A stretch of DNA of 64,000 nucleotides from assembly GCA_012934845.2 (NCBI GenBank), contig WNNJ02000257.1, positions 62,001-126,000 of the forward strand, in the 5' to 3' direction. The DNA comes from Pomphorhynchus laevis. Lineage: Eukaryota > Acanthocephala > Palaeacanthocephala > Echinorhynchida > Pomphorhynchidae. Shown here piece by piece: positions 47,401 to 58,544 of the stretch (position 1 is the first letter of the stretch; every line of letters begins with the position of its first letter). Made by a program: the position numbers and the translations under genes. The notes beneath the pieces are model-generated. The model was given only the letters and a program-made list of their open reading frames with translations. It was not told the origin of the DNA and did no database searches.

Positions 47401-50400
47401 TGGATAATGTTTGTTTATTCTATCTTTACATAGCATTAACTTAAAAATTACAGGAATCAGTGTATTCAAATATAATGTTGATATTTCCTAGTTAAATAGA
47501 AATGTGATTTAATATCATTAAATTACATTTCATAGCATTTATGGCAAACTTATAAAGATTGCAAATTTTTAGATTGTTTTTCGAATTGTTCTGCATAAAT
47601 TACAAGTAGAATAATCTAGTCTAAATTATTTTATCCTGTTAAGGCATAAAAATACTAGCTTTTGATTAACTCCAAAGCAGTGAACATCAAAAATTATTTT
47701 ATTACAAAAATAATTTAATAATATTTTATAATTAAATAATATTACATTATTTTTTGTACAAAATAATGATTCAAATGTAACGAAATGAAACAAGAAACGT
47801 TTGATTAATGTTTACTAAAATTCTATTATATTAGTCTGTACTTTAACATAATATTATAATATTCTTATAAATATTTATTACATAATTTATTAATAAATCT
47901 TATAATATATAATATCATAAAATAACTTCTTAAATGCACAATAAAGAACACAATAATATTACAATTTTGTAATATATATTATGAATATATAATAATTTAA
48001 AAACTTTGAGTAAAATAAAAATGTATTTTTCAAAAATATTTATTATATTAATATATTATTATATATTAAAATATGACATTTTTATTAAATTATTTCATCT
48101 AAATCTTATAACATTCATATATTTGGAACACCTATGACTAGGAACATTTATCACATGCCGTGAAAAATTGTGTTTTTCATCGGAGGTAAAAAGAAGTGTT
48201 TTTTCGCAGAAGATGAATATACAAGGAAAAAAATAAATGGAAATTTTTTAATTATTTATAAAATAGACAAATAAAAATATACAAATAAATAATATAATAT
48301 AAAATCATAAAATTATATATTATAAAAAATAAATAAATATTTTTCTTTAGTAAAAATAAATATTTTTTTATTTACTTTTTTAAATGTTTTTAGTGAATTT
48401 TTAAAGGTTCCTTCACATATAATATCATCAGAATACTCCAAATGTCTTAAAATTTTCAGATAAAAACTCAAAACACTGCCTAATTAGATAATTCATTCCA
48501 CTATCAAGAAATAAGTCTTCCTTCCCCTTTTCTCTTTCCATACGAATCTACTGGGGATATGAATCTAGTTCCCAGGAAAAACGCACTGAGGAAGTGTGTT
48601 TTCAAATTATACCAACATTACGTTCTGCTTGATTATTTCCTCGAGGATTGTAACTAGAGCTTCTGGAACAACTTATTCCTCGTGAATTAAGAAAAGATTT
48701 GAATTCGGTCGACTGAAAACATGCCGCTTGATCACTGTGTACGCTTGCTGATTGTCCAAATAAGCTGAAGACCTGATTTAGTGCATTGATTACCGATGTC
48801 AACTAAGTATTACGAAAGGAATGGCAAGGTAATCTTGAAAATTCATCGACTCCGCAGAGCGAATACTTATTTTCTGAAGTTTATAGTAAGAAACTCTTGA
48901 AATCAATGCTTGTCGTAGGATAGAGTAGTTTTAATAACATGGACTGTATCGGGTATAGCATATTGCGACTTCAGTTTTGCGCATATTCGACATGATGAAA
49001 TTATATCAGTTATGTCCATTTTGTCGTAGGGAATTCAAGGCGTAATGAAGCATTCGTGTTATACCCTGGTGACACAAAGATTCGTGAATATTTCTAAGGT
49101 CTTATGTGGTTTTACAGAAAGAACATGTTATTCTTGACATAGCATCAGCGGCTTGATTGTTTTGAACCGGTCGCTATTGTATACCAAAATTAAATGGAGC
49201 AAATCGTACACGAAAACTACATCCGAAATGGTTAGATGCGGAATTGCTTGCTCTAATCAAACACCGTGATAGATGTTTCCATGCGTACAAAAAATGGGAA
49301 CTTTCTTTTGAACAATACCGTCATTGCAGGAATACGGTTTCTATTCTGAAAAAAAAAACAGAAAAAACGCAGCTTCATCTCAAATATATGCCGGTCCACT
49401 CATAACAATCGTTGGGTGGCTTTCAAAAGCATACTTCCACGTCTTATACACTCGACAGATTGTTCATATCTATTGGCCGACAATGGGTCAATCTTGACCT
49501 CCCCAACGGATGTAGCTGCCCATTTTATGGACTATTTTGCTATCAAAGAAGATAGAGTGTCGATCCCCGATGGTATAATCCAAACTAAACACAATGTACT
49601 TCTACCTAGAGTAGTCATATCTAACATTGAATTTAGCGATGAAGAGGTACTGCACGAGCTACTTAAATTACCCCGCAACGCCGCGTCAGGTCCTGACCAT
49701 ATACCTTCAATACTCTTAAAGGAATTGGCCCATGCAATATACGTTCCCTTAGCTTCTATTTTTAGAAGTTCACTAAACACAGGTTATCTACCATCTGATT
49801 GGACTAACGCTATTGTACGTCCAATTTTCAAAAAAGGGGATAAATCCCAGGTTTCCAACTACCGTCCCATCAGTCTCACATCTGTAGCTTGTAAGGTATT
49901 AGAAAAATTGATTCTTCGTCACCTTAGCGCTTTCGTTGAAGCTAACAATTGCCTCAGCCCCAGTCAGCATGGCTTTAGGCCAAATCGCTCAACGGTAACG
50001 AACCTTGTAAAAGCGAGAGCAAGCTGGGTGGATTCGATGAGGAGTGGTTCCAAAGTAGATGTGATATTTATAGACTTATCGAAAGCATTCGATAGAGTTA
50101 TTCCCAATTTGCTAGTAAACAAATTATCTAACATTGGTGTACGGGGCTCTTTGTTACGCTGGATTCAATCATTCGTAAGCAACCGCTCGTTTGCAGTACG
50201 CATAAGCCATTATCTTTCTGGTTACTCAATGATGACGACAGGCGTCTCGCAGGGATCGGCTATTAGTCCGACTCTCTTTAATATATATATGTAAATGATA
50301 TTACAATCAACTTAACGTCGGAATGTGTTACCTACGCAGATGATATTAAGGTTTGGAGGCGAATCATTGATGATTCCGATGTTAGCGCTCTTTAAAAATA

Positions 50401-53400
50401 TCTGGATTCCATAAATAAATGGTGTATATCTAATGGGCTGATGATAAATGCGACTAAATGTAAACATATGTGGATCGGCTCCCCAGACATTCGTTGCTCT
50501 TATAAAATTGGAAACATGTTGATTGATTCTACAGATAAAATCGATGATTTAGGGGTATCTACGCTTAATACGCTCAATATGAGCGCTCACGTAAATAAAG
50601 TTTCGGCCAATTGCCGTCGTACTATTGGCATCATTAGACGATCTTTTGGATCACTAGAGGCATGTAGCTTTAGAATAATATACAAGGCCCTCATCGAATC
50701 TCGAATGCTATACGCATCTCCCGCAGCGTATCCACATCTGTGCAAAAATCATTGTGGCTTACGAATCAATTTTCCGGTCGGCTACTCATCTTGTTCTCCC
50801 TGTCAAAGATCTGCCGTTTGACCAGAAGTTAGAAATCCTAGGTGTTTCAACGGTTTGTGAAAGTTTGGTAAAAGCTGATCTTATGCTGGTATGGAGGGAA
50901 ATTTTATCGCCCACTCATCCCCTCAACTTCATGTTTTGCCTACGCAACTCCGAGAAACTACGTGGACATCGACTAACGCTCAAACATCGTAGAAAAGTCC
51001 ATCGACACTATCAGGATATCAGAGATCGAGTGATAAACAGTTGGAACAGACTCCCGTCATCTGCAATTGAATGCCGGAACATCCGAGAATTTCGGCGTGC
51101 GCTGAACAGTGTATCGCTCTCATAGGAAGTCGAACCTGATTTGGATTTTTTTGTTTTACTGACATTGTACTTTTTTTACATTGAGATCCAGCCAAACGAG
51201 CCACCGCTCATCGGCTGTTGTATACTAATAATAATAAATTAATATTCGATTCTCCAAAGCTCCACTTTATCGTTCTTGATGCGATTCGACAATTTCTGAT
51301 TAAACATGAATGAAACAGATCTTTGATCACTTATTACATCAAAATATCGGCCTGACAGAAAATGTTTCCGGTGCTTGGGAGATGCGACGATGGCGAAGGT
51401 TTCTTTTTCTACACTAGATTTACGTAGTGTAAATTTTGGAAGTGATATAGAAAAGAATGCGATAGGGCGGTTTACATGATTGATGACAGCACCGATTGAT
51501 GAGTATAAAGCGTCGGTTTCGATTTATAAAAAAGGTTTGGATGGCGCACAAGAAGGATGTTGATATTTCGGTTTTAATATTCTCAATTTATTTGATAACA
51601 TTTTATTCAAGGGAATATGATTTGACTCGATTAAAGGCTGTATCTTTATAGAAAAATCCAAATCCATTTTGAGTAATATGTGAACATTCCTACTAGTCTT
51701 TTAAGGAATGTTTGTGGTTGGATAAGATAAAAGCGGTTTGATCCGTTCGGTATCTGATGTGATACATCCCTTCCGTATATTATGTCCCAAGAAATTTAAC
51801 TGTTTTTATCAAGCAAGATTTTTCTTGCTGACATTTTATATTTGGATTATTGGCAACATTCATGAGCTGTTCAAATTATGTTCAGATTATATCATCTAAG
51901 TCAATAAGTTTATTCAGAAATTCACTGAAATGCTGAATGCTCGAATGCTGAGTATGGCTTATCACTTTCAATTAATGGAATTTTATAATATGCGTTACTA
52001 AGACTAAAAGTAGAAAATACACGTGTGTAGCTATTTTTGATATAATATTATCATTGTTTGGTAGAGGATAAGCGTTTAGAAGTGTAAAATGATTTATGGT
52101 TTGCGAGTATTCGATAGCCATTCTAATTTTCTGCTGCGAATGTGAACAACACAAACTTGGGAACGCCATGATGATCTGCTTTCACAGATGATGTCGTTTT
52201 TGAGTAGGTTTGCAATTTCATTTGAAATAAATTCTGCGTTTGTCTTCTCGATTTGGTGGCAAAAGGAGACATTTTATTTGATAGGTTCGGAAAAAGCGTT
52301 AAGGGTTGGATTCTAATAACGTATGCAGGAGACAAACTTGAAAGTGTCATTCACTGTAGTCTTCCGCCGAAATGAAAAGTTACAAAGACATTTTTTTATG
52401 AATTTTCTCCCCAATATGGCATCAGCACATAAGCACGGTAATATCGATAAACGACAGCATGGATAGACGTGATTTTTGTACTTGACTGTTGCTGTGCACT
52501 GCTTTGTAATACGAGCTCAAGAGCATGATGATGCCATGTAAACTGTCTTGTGACAAGAAGTTGTTGGTAGTTTGAGTTGAGAAGCGATATTTGAATCTGT
52601 AAAGTTATCTGAACTTCCGGTATCCAACAGACAATTGATCATTTTATCGTTCGCAGAAATTTGAGTTTATGAACTATGTTCTTCTGGGTCTGATTCAGAC
52701 CCAGAAGCACAAAGCAGACGACGTTGAAATATTATATTTTCGCTTTGATTTACAAACTTTGGCGAAGTGACCATGCTCTAAGCGATTGTGGCTTAAAGCG
52801 TGCGGGGCACTTATTGCGTGGATGATTATGGTTACCACAAAAGAAACATGACTTTATACGCATTTATTGTAGATAATAAATTATTAAATTTAATAAGTGG
52901 GGATAGTGGCACTAATTTTAAATTATATAAAAAAATATAATTATATAATTAAATTTTAATTAATTAGTGGAGAGAGTGAATATCTATTTCCTCGAATTGC
53001 CTCACATGTGCATCGCTACAAAATTGATAAAAGAAAATATTCACAACAAAATAAAGCGATAAATAAATGGCAACTGCCATCATCATTAGGAAAAATTGCT
53101 ATAGCTTTGTACATTAAAATAACATAAACATGTATTTATTTACTGTGCCTCGCTGCAAAATTGATAAAAGAAAATATTCACAACAAAATAAAGCGATCAA
53201 GCACTAAAAACATCACATAATAATGCAAAACAAAACATTAATAAAATTGACTATAAAAAATAACAAAAATAAAACTGTTTAACATTAAATCTAGAATGTA
53301 AACGGACCAAAACAAACACAAAATAAAAATCTCAAATAAAACCCATTCCTATACATTTTTGTTTTAATGGATGGGTTTTGTTCTTGTAATTGATAATTAC

Positions 53401-56400
53401 AAGAACAAAAACTTTGTTTTGCATTATTATGTGATGTTTTACTGTTTGATCGCTTTCTTTTGTTTTGTATTTTTTCTTTTATCAATTTTGCAGCGAGGCA
53501 CAGTAAATAAATACATGTTTATGTTATTTTAATGTAAAAAACTGTAACAATTTTTCCTGATGATGGCAGTTGCCATTTATTTATTGAATACTCGTTTTTT
53601 GTTTGATTTGCCTTGGCTCCCTTTAGATTATAATTTACTAAAATCGATGAGATGGATGACTTAAATATCTTCAATTATTTTAAAGTTGACAATGAAATTG
53701 TTTATAAGTTAAAGAACATTTTGAATCTTTGAATCTTTGAAAGCTCCCACATTCATCTTCAGAAAGTATTTTAAGATCTTATTATTTTCTCAAGATGAAT
53801 ATTTAATCATTCAAATAAATATTGATAAAAGAAAAAATACACAACAAAATAAAGCGATCAAACAGTAAAAACATCATATAGCAATGCAAAACATTAACAT
53901 TAACCAATCATTCAAAAATGTAAAATAAGTTTAAATGTTAAAGGTATTCTTCATTATTACTGTTCAAAATTTTCTTTAAAATATAAACAATTTCATTGTA
54001 AACTTTGAAATAATTGAAGATATTTAAGTCATCCATTTTATCGAATTTAGTAACTGTTAATTTATAGGAACAAATGAAAATAAAAGCCTAATCCAATATT
54101 TCAATGGCAACTGCCTTCATCAAATTTTTTTACAGTTCTGTACATTAAAACATATATTGTTTAGACAATATCTTCTTTGCATCTTCTTCTTTGTCTTCCC
54201 TGCACTTACGGCCTCAAATCCAAGGGGATCTGAGCCCCCAACCGATCCAACACTAAATAACATAAACATGTATTTATATGTTGTGCCTCACAATAAAATT
54301 GATAAAAGAAAATATTCACAACAAAATAAAGCGATCAAACAGTAAAACATCACATAATAAAGCAAAACAAATCATTAAATCTTGAATGTAAGATTTAATG
54401 TAAGATTGAATGTAAGATTGAATGTAAGATTAAAACACAAAATCTTGAATGTAAACGGACTAAAACACAAAAAATTAACATCTCGGATATTACTATGCAT
54501 AGCCAAAAAATGCATAAATTAACTTAAGATTATTGTCCTGTTTATTATTAGCCATTAGGTTAGATCCACGAGTCATAAAAAACGCCTTTTCTATTATACA
54601 TGCTAAATAATTGTTTTCGTAAGACAACACAGTAGCGTTCTGAAAATCAACGGTATGATTAAGTAATGTATAATGTTGAGAAATGAAAAAAATCAACTTC
54701 ACTCATGAATTTTCTATTAAAATAATATAAACATGTATTTATATGATGTGCCTCGCTACAAAATTGATAAAACAGAATATTCACAACAAAATAAAGCGAT
54801 CAAACAGTAAAACATCACATAATAATGCAAAACAAAACATTAATATTATCAACCATAAAAATAAAAAACTTAAAAATCAAACAGTAAAACACAAAATTAT
54901 AGCAATTAGATAATAAAATTGACCATAAAAAATAACAAAAATAGAATTGTTTAACACCAAATCTAGAATGTGAACGAACTAAAACTCACAAAAAATAAAA
55001 ATCTAAAATAAAACCCTTACTGTACATTTTGTTTTAATGGATGGTTTTTGTTTTCTGTTAATGCTTTGTTTAACAAAACATTATATGATGCTTTACTGTT
55101 TGATCGCTTTCTTTTGTTGTGTATTTTTTCCTACTTTTATCAATTTTGCAGCGAGGCACAGTAAATAAATACATGTTTATGTTATTTTAATGTACAAAGC
55201 TATAGCAATTTTTCCTGATGATGGCAGTTGCCATTTATTTATCGCTTCATTTTGTTGTGAATATTTTCTTTTATCAATTTTGCAGCGAGGCACAGTAAAT
55301 AAATACATGTTTATGTTATTTTAATGTACAAGGCTATAGCAATTTTTCCTGATGATGGCAGTTGCCATTTATTTATTGAATACTCGTTTTTTTGTTTGAT
55401 TTGCCTATTCTCCTATAAATAAAAAAAACTTTAATATTTAAATGATTTAAAACCATTTTTGTTAATTGTATTTCGTTTGTGTTTAAGATTTGATTGATCC
55501 TGCTTTGAATTTTGTATATTTTTATCGATTGAATCGTATTCGATTCAATCGAATACTATGCGCAATAACATCTTAACTATCAGCATACAAATCATTGGAG
55601 GAACATATAAGTCTACCGCGTCGAAAGTGTGAAACAGTAGTCGATATCAACCACTTAACAAGAAAGTTAGACGACCAAGACATGATATCCAGTCAAGTAC
55701 CCAAATTTTGATAGACACTAGTCTTAAGTAATAACATTGCATCACACCCAACTAAGACGTCTAAGAATAATAATCATATGTCACTCTCACTAGAGATACA
55801 CCATTGAATACGGGCATCCTTAAAGTTCAGAACATCCGAGAAAGCACAAGAAGTAACATCGTTTTGGCACGCAAGATAGATATCATCAACATATTTGAAT
55901 CGCATTACAACCATCTTCATCTGATATACAACATCATTTTCAAATCTTATTATGGATAGTTCTTCCAAAACAGGTTCAAGATGATTTCCTATAGCAAGGT
56001 CATCGGTTCGGTCCCGCATTTCGTCGTTGAAAACAAAAGTGCACCTACTTACGCACAGTTTTCCTTACAACGAAGTAAACTATCACTTGAGCTCTTTCCC
56101 AATAAATCTTTGAGTATCTTTGCGTATCACATAAAATAAAATCCACTTTAAGGATTATTTTGGTTAAAATTTTGAATAAAAAAATTAAATTTTTAAGTAA
56201 GATAAAGGTTTTTAGTCATTAAACAAAATTATTAAGTTTCAAATTACAATTTAAATTCACAAATAGCGTTTGCATTTTTTCAGAGATTACCGAGCTCAAT
56301 TGGAAATCTATGCCGTCTTCGCCATCTAGATCTTGAAGAAAATGAACTTGACGTGCTTCCTCCTGAAATAGGTATAGTTTTCGCTATTTGAATAAAACTT

Positions 56401-58024
56401 TATGCTTTTATAGAATTGTATAAAAGCAAATTATTCTACAATAATTTGATAACCCAAATTATCTAAAATTAATTTTTATTATATTTATTCAATTTTAATT
56501 GTAGAATTTTATTTAGTTGAGAAGTACACGATATTTTCTACTTTTTTAGGAAACCTTAGAGAATTAACAATATTGAATTTGGCTTCGAACACATTTGAAG
56601 ATCTATGCGGATCAATTGGGTAATTTATAATTTCGTAATGCTAACTTGTTTTGTGTGCCTCAGATAAATGTCAAGTAGAATTTTTTCTCAGAAGCTGGAA
56701 TTCTTAGTTACACGATGAGTTAAAAATAAAAAAAAATCATATGCAAAACGGATAAAATGCAATTTATTAGCATTAATTCTTAATATTTGCATTTATCTTT
56801 TGAATCTGTAGTTTATCCGACAGAAAGTGAAAAATATCGGATAATATTAGATAATATTATCTGAAGGTAAAATATTAAAGAAATAAATGCAAAATAAACT
56901 TTATTTATCTAATAAAAAATATTTAAACAGTTAAATAATAAATTATAATTTATTAAATATTTATTACATATAAACACGATGAACTTATGAAATTTAATAT
57001 GTGATTTTGTTTTTTATTTACTCCGTAAATTTGTTGATGACGATGATACTCAATAAGGTCAACTTAATTATTAAGGGCTTAATTAACAAGGGATTGCTAC
57101 TTGAATTCTATCCATGGCTACTATGATAAATATGCAGGATTATAGCAATCCTGCATATAATTTACTATTAAATAAATTATTATTAATTTATTATTATCTA
57201 ATAATTTTTATCATCTAACCACACCAGCCATATCGAATAATTATCATATCGATTATTCTACATAAATAAGTAGAAAGCTGGTCACTCAAGTTTAAACAAA
57301 ATAATTGAAGACGTTTTTATTTATTGGTGAAATAAATAAAAAAAAATATTAGTTATTAATAATTAATAATAATTATTAGTAATTAGTTATTTAATTTATT
57401 TGTGAATAAAATAAAAATAATTATTAATTAATAATTTATAATTAAAATGTGATCCTGATCTAAATTAAAAATGTATAATTTATAATTAAAATGTGATCCT
57501 GATCTAAATTAAAATTGTATTTTGCCCCAGGCCAAGAATGTGCAGTGGGATTTTCAATAAATTCATTTCAGATTTTAATATTTTATTATTAATAATTATT
57601 TTACTATTATTTTATTTTTGTTCTTTTGGAACATCGTCGAAAGGTGGCGGTTACCTTTTAATATTATTACTTTCCTTATGCACCGTACACTTAACAAATG
57701 ACAATAATTTCAAATTATTTGAAGATTGAAACTGGAAACAGAGCTTACGGTATTAGTAAATATCTAGGAAATATATTTATTTTTCACGTAAGCTAATAAA
57801 AAATATATTTTTCACATAAGCTATAAGCTTATCACTCATTGGAATATTACTACAAAATGCCTTTTATATTATTATTTGAACAGGTTTTTATTAAATAGCG
57901 ACATATAATTTATATACAATTTTAATTTTTTACAACATATGTTTGATTTTAAAAAGCCAGCTTACCAACCTTCTACAACTCAATGTCAGTGAGAATATGT
58001 TGACTACACTTCCAAATGAGTTAG
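32481..58024 (+). CDS. SHOC2: SHOC2 leucine-rich-repeat scaffold, twelve exons
   Basis: SHOC2 holds MRAS and PP1C to dephosphorylate RAF. Exons, all phase-consistent: 32481-32621, 32678-32746, 39560-39745, 41528-41623, 43674-43903, 43952-44045, 46063-46167, 46752-46866, 46922-47046, 56284-56371, 56550-56619 and 57957-58024. The Lys-rich N-terminus (TTTNKKNNKHKYK) is followed by CKEITACKEKRTEHFDLSE (human ELNKCREENSMRLDLSK). Then come tandem LRRs: LKELYLYNNKIQCLPSEIG, LKTLYLRYNRIRELPDEI, MTNLDMAHNKIVQIPDEIG, LARNQFNFFPPGGPSQF (human LARNCFQLYPVGGPSQF), IPFGIFSMARHLSKL and LEVLILSNNHIK. About 12 residues of the first LRR (human SIHILPSSIKE) are missing between exons 2 and 3, so a microexon probably hides in intron 2. 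The next exon is not downstream in the window; its sequence lies antisense at 3952-4121. Tiny introns (48-56 bp) alternate with multi-kb transposon-filled ones. Confidence 0.92.
36228..36405. mobile_element. MITE with TTCGCTCGAATAAA terminal repeats
   Basis: The left end aatttcgctcgaataaaatt and right end caatttattcgagcgaat are inverted copies over about 20-25 bp. The ~130-bp interior is non-coding. Confidence 0.7.
36741..37815 (+). mobile_element. three tandem copies of a tRNA-headed SINE-like repeat
   Basis: Units start at about 36741, 37121 and 37518 (periods roughly 380-400 bp). Each has an A-box-like ccagcctagtggatgtagc and, about 40 bp on, a B box agttcgaatccgatcagc (agttcaaatcc in units 1 and 2). 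Each body holds a conserved ctgatgagac block and a later agaatagaaacaatacc block. Units 1 and 2 end with the hairpin gatccagcttgcggatc. A tRNA-derived SINE that has become tandemly arrayed fits best. Divergence between units (about 15-25 per cent by eye) shows the array is not new. Confidence 0.75.
37826..38014. mobile_element. 189-bp foldback element with hammerhead-like word
   Basis: Almost the whole element is one inverted repeat. The ends are cataataaattatcaacac and its complement, continuing inward through gaccgaaacgtt and gatagtactatc types. Each arm, read toward its end, gives cttgaaaagggtcactgtg then tgaccgaaacgtt. That resembles stem II plus the GAAAC part of a hammerhead ribozyme, but the CUGANGA strand is degenerate. 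Confidence 0.75.
40417..40481 (-). repeat. short repeat matching the pogo target region
   Basis: The reverse complement matches 28606-28660 (gtacattctccgctaaaaaa, aagtcgaagacc) at roughly 85 per cent. It continues with aattgtcgacc, which resembles the DNA left of the pogo element (aattagac). It is thus similar to an unoccupied copy of the site into which the pogo element jumped. Confidence 0.55.
40950..41330 (-). mobile_element. LINE 3' end fragment
   Basis: The - strand frame reads RSRHSILLHVPNYSNNYGLR, SFLVAAPLVWNQLPLDARRA and PSFITFKYAHVLTLSTHD. This is the closing motif of CR1/L2/Jockey ORF2 proteins (RxS...VP...G.RSF..A.P..WN.LP...R...S...FK..L). It is a 5'-truncated insertion in SHOC2 intron 3. 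Confidence 0.85.
41624..43673 (+). other. SHOC2 intron 4, AT-rich
   Basis: No transposon recognised. An 80-codon - strand frame at 43284-43526 (LKSFLDINNHFYEQVICI) has reasonable composition but no recognised family and no splice logic. Confidence 0.4.
44046..46062 (+). other. SHOC2 intron 6, with two less A/T-rich segments
   Basis: The segment 44290-44640 and especially 45590-45840 have higher G+C than the surroundings. The second shares cttcttc, gggatctgagtccccgaccg and flanking words with 54160-54250, so it is a dispersed repeat. Neither gave a recognisable protein. Confidence 0.4.
46376..46693 (+). mobile_element. ~320-bp dispersed repeat, copy 2
   Basis: Partner of 29309-29632. It lies in SHOC2 intron 7 (46168-46751), only about 60 bp before exon 8. 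Near-identity of the two copies implies recent mobility. Confidence 0.75.
48540..52870 (-). mobile_element. Ty3/gypsy LTR retrotransposon fossil, interrupted by a LINE
   Basis: Read on the - strand from the right: a CCHC zinc knuckle (about 52800-52850), an aspartic protease region with LLDTGSSDNF (about 52600), RT with MAIEYSQTINHFTLLNAYPL (about 52070), RNase H, and past the LINE insertion an integrase with its zinc-binding part and HSDQAACFQSTEF-SYNPRGN (48602-48760). The element is old and broken in many places (roughly ten or more). LTRs were not identified. It lies in SHOC2 intron 9. Confidence 0.88.
49170..51240 (+). mobile_element. 5'-truncated CR1/Jockey-like LINE inside the gypsy fossil
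   Basis: The ORF2 part runs from about 49190 to 51125: connector region, RT with GPDHIPSILLKEL, FKKGDKSQVSNYRPISLTS, QHGFRPNRSTVTNL, DVIFIDLSKAFDRV, GVSQGSAISPTLFNIY and YADDIKVWRR, then the C-terminal motif SWNRLPSSAIECRN. Breaks in the frame: a slip in the atatat run near 50290, an in-frame TAA near 50395 and a shift near 50755. The endonuclease is absent, so the copy is truncated at its 5' end. The 3' end is a short (taa)n tail at about 51225-51240, typical of CR1-group elements. Gypsy sequence resumes on both sides. Confidence 0.9.
52980..55430. repeat. cluster of direct and inverted ~140-200 bp repeats
   Basis: One unit contains cctcgctgcaaaattgataa, cacaacaaaataaagcgat, ggcaactgccatcatc and aaataacataaacatgtatt. 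It occurs in + orientation at about 53005, 53144, 53820 (variant), 54281 and 54747, and in - orientation at about 53440-53580, 55095-55235 and 55240-55370. Two tandem + units are 139 bp apart. Cores of a Penelope-like element lie inside and next to the cluster, so these are probably its terminal repeats. Confidence 0.65.
54490..56060 (-). mobile_element. second Penelope-like retroelement, broken
   Basis: On the - strand, RT motifs DLAIGNHLEPVLEELSI and FKYVDDIYLACQND lie at 55774-56019, followed by a LDVLV...TSVYQNLGT block (about 55560-55760). The GIY-YIG-side C-terminus (HTVDFQNATVLSYENNYLAC and MANNKQDNNLKLIYAFF) lies at 54493-54702. It is a different lineage from the one at 11-12.5 kb. 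It is old, incomplete and mixed with its own repeat units. Confidence 0.78.
56620..57956 (+). other. SHOC2 intron 11
   Basis: AT-rich, with a local duplication of aatttataattaaaatgtgatcctgatc (about 57425-57455 and 57478-57508). No gene or transposon recognised. Confidence 0.45.
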
Positions 58025-58544
58025 GTTGGTTCTGATTATTGTGATTTTTGGTTTTGATTTTCAATTTTTTAATTTTGTGATTTTTACAATTTGTATATTT
58101 GAATTTATTTAAATATTTGCCACGATTTTTGTCATATCGAGCGAAACTTTTAAAAAGTGATACTGACAATGAACTATGAAAAACTATTAAATAAATTATA
58201 AAATTTAGCATTCATCAAATAAAAATCAAATTTAAAATGTGATAATCAAATAAATCTAAATTGTTCGTAGAAATGGAAACACACGTGATTATTATTATGT
58301 TAATAACCAATAACTATTTGATTATTTGAGTAAAATAGAGAAATTTAACGGATGAAAAACTATTATACCGTCCATATAAACCATGTTTTACATGGTTTTA
58401 TAAACCACTATTATACGGTCCATGACTTACAATATAAATAACATACAATGAAAAGAAGAATATCGTTGAATCTGTGAAAGCAAGGCTTTCCACATTAAAA
58501 AAAGTCACGTAAAAAAGTTTGTGAGATAAATAATATACAATTGG

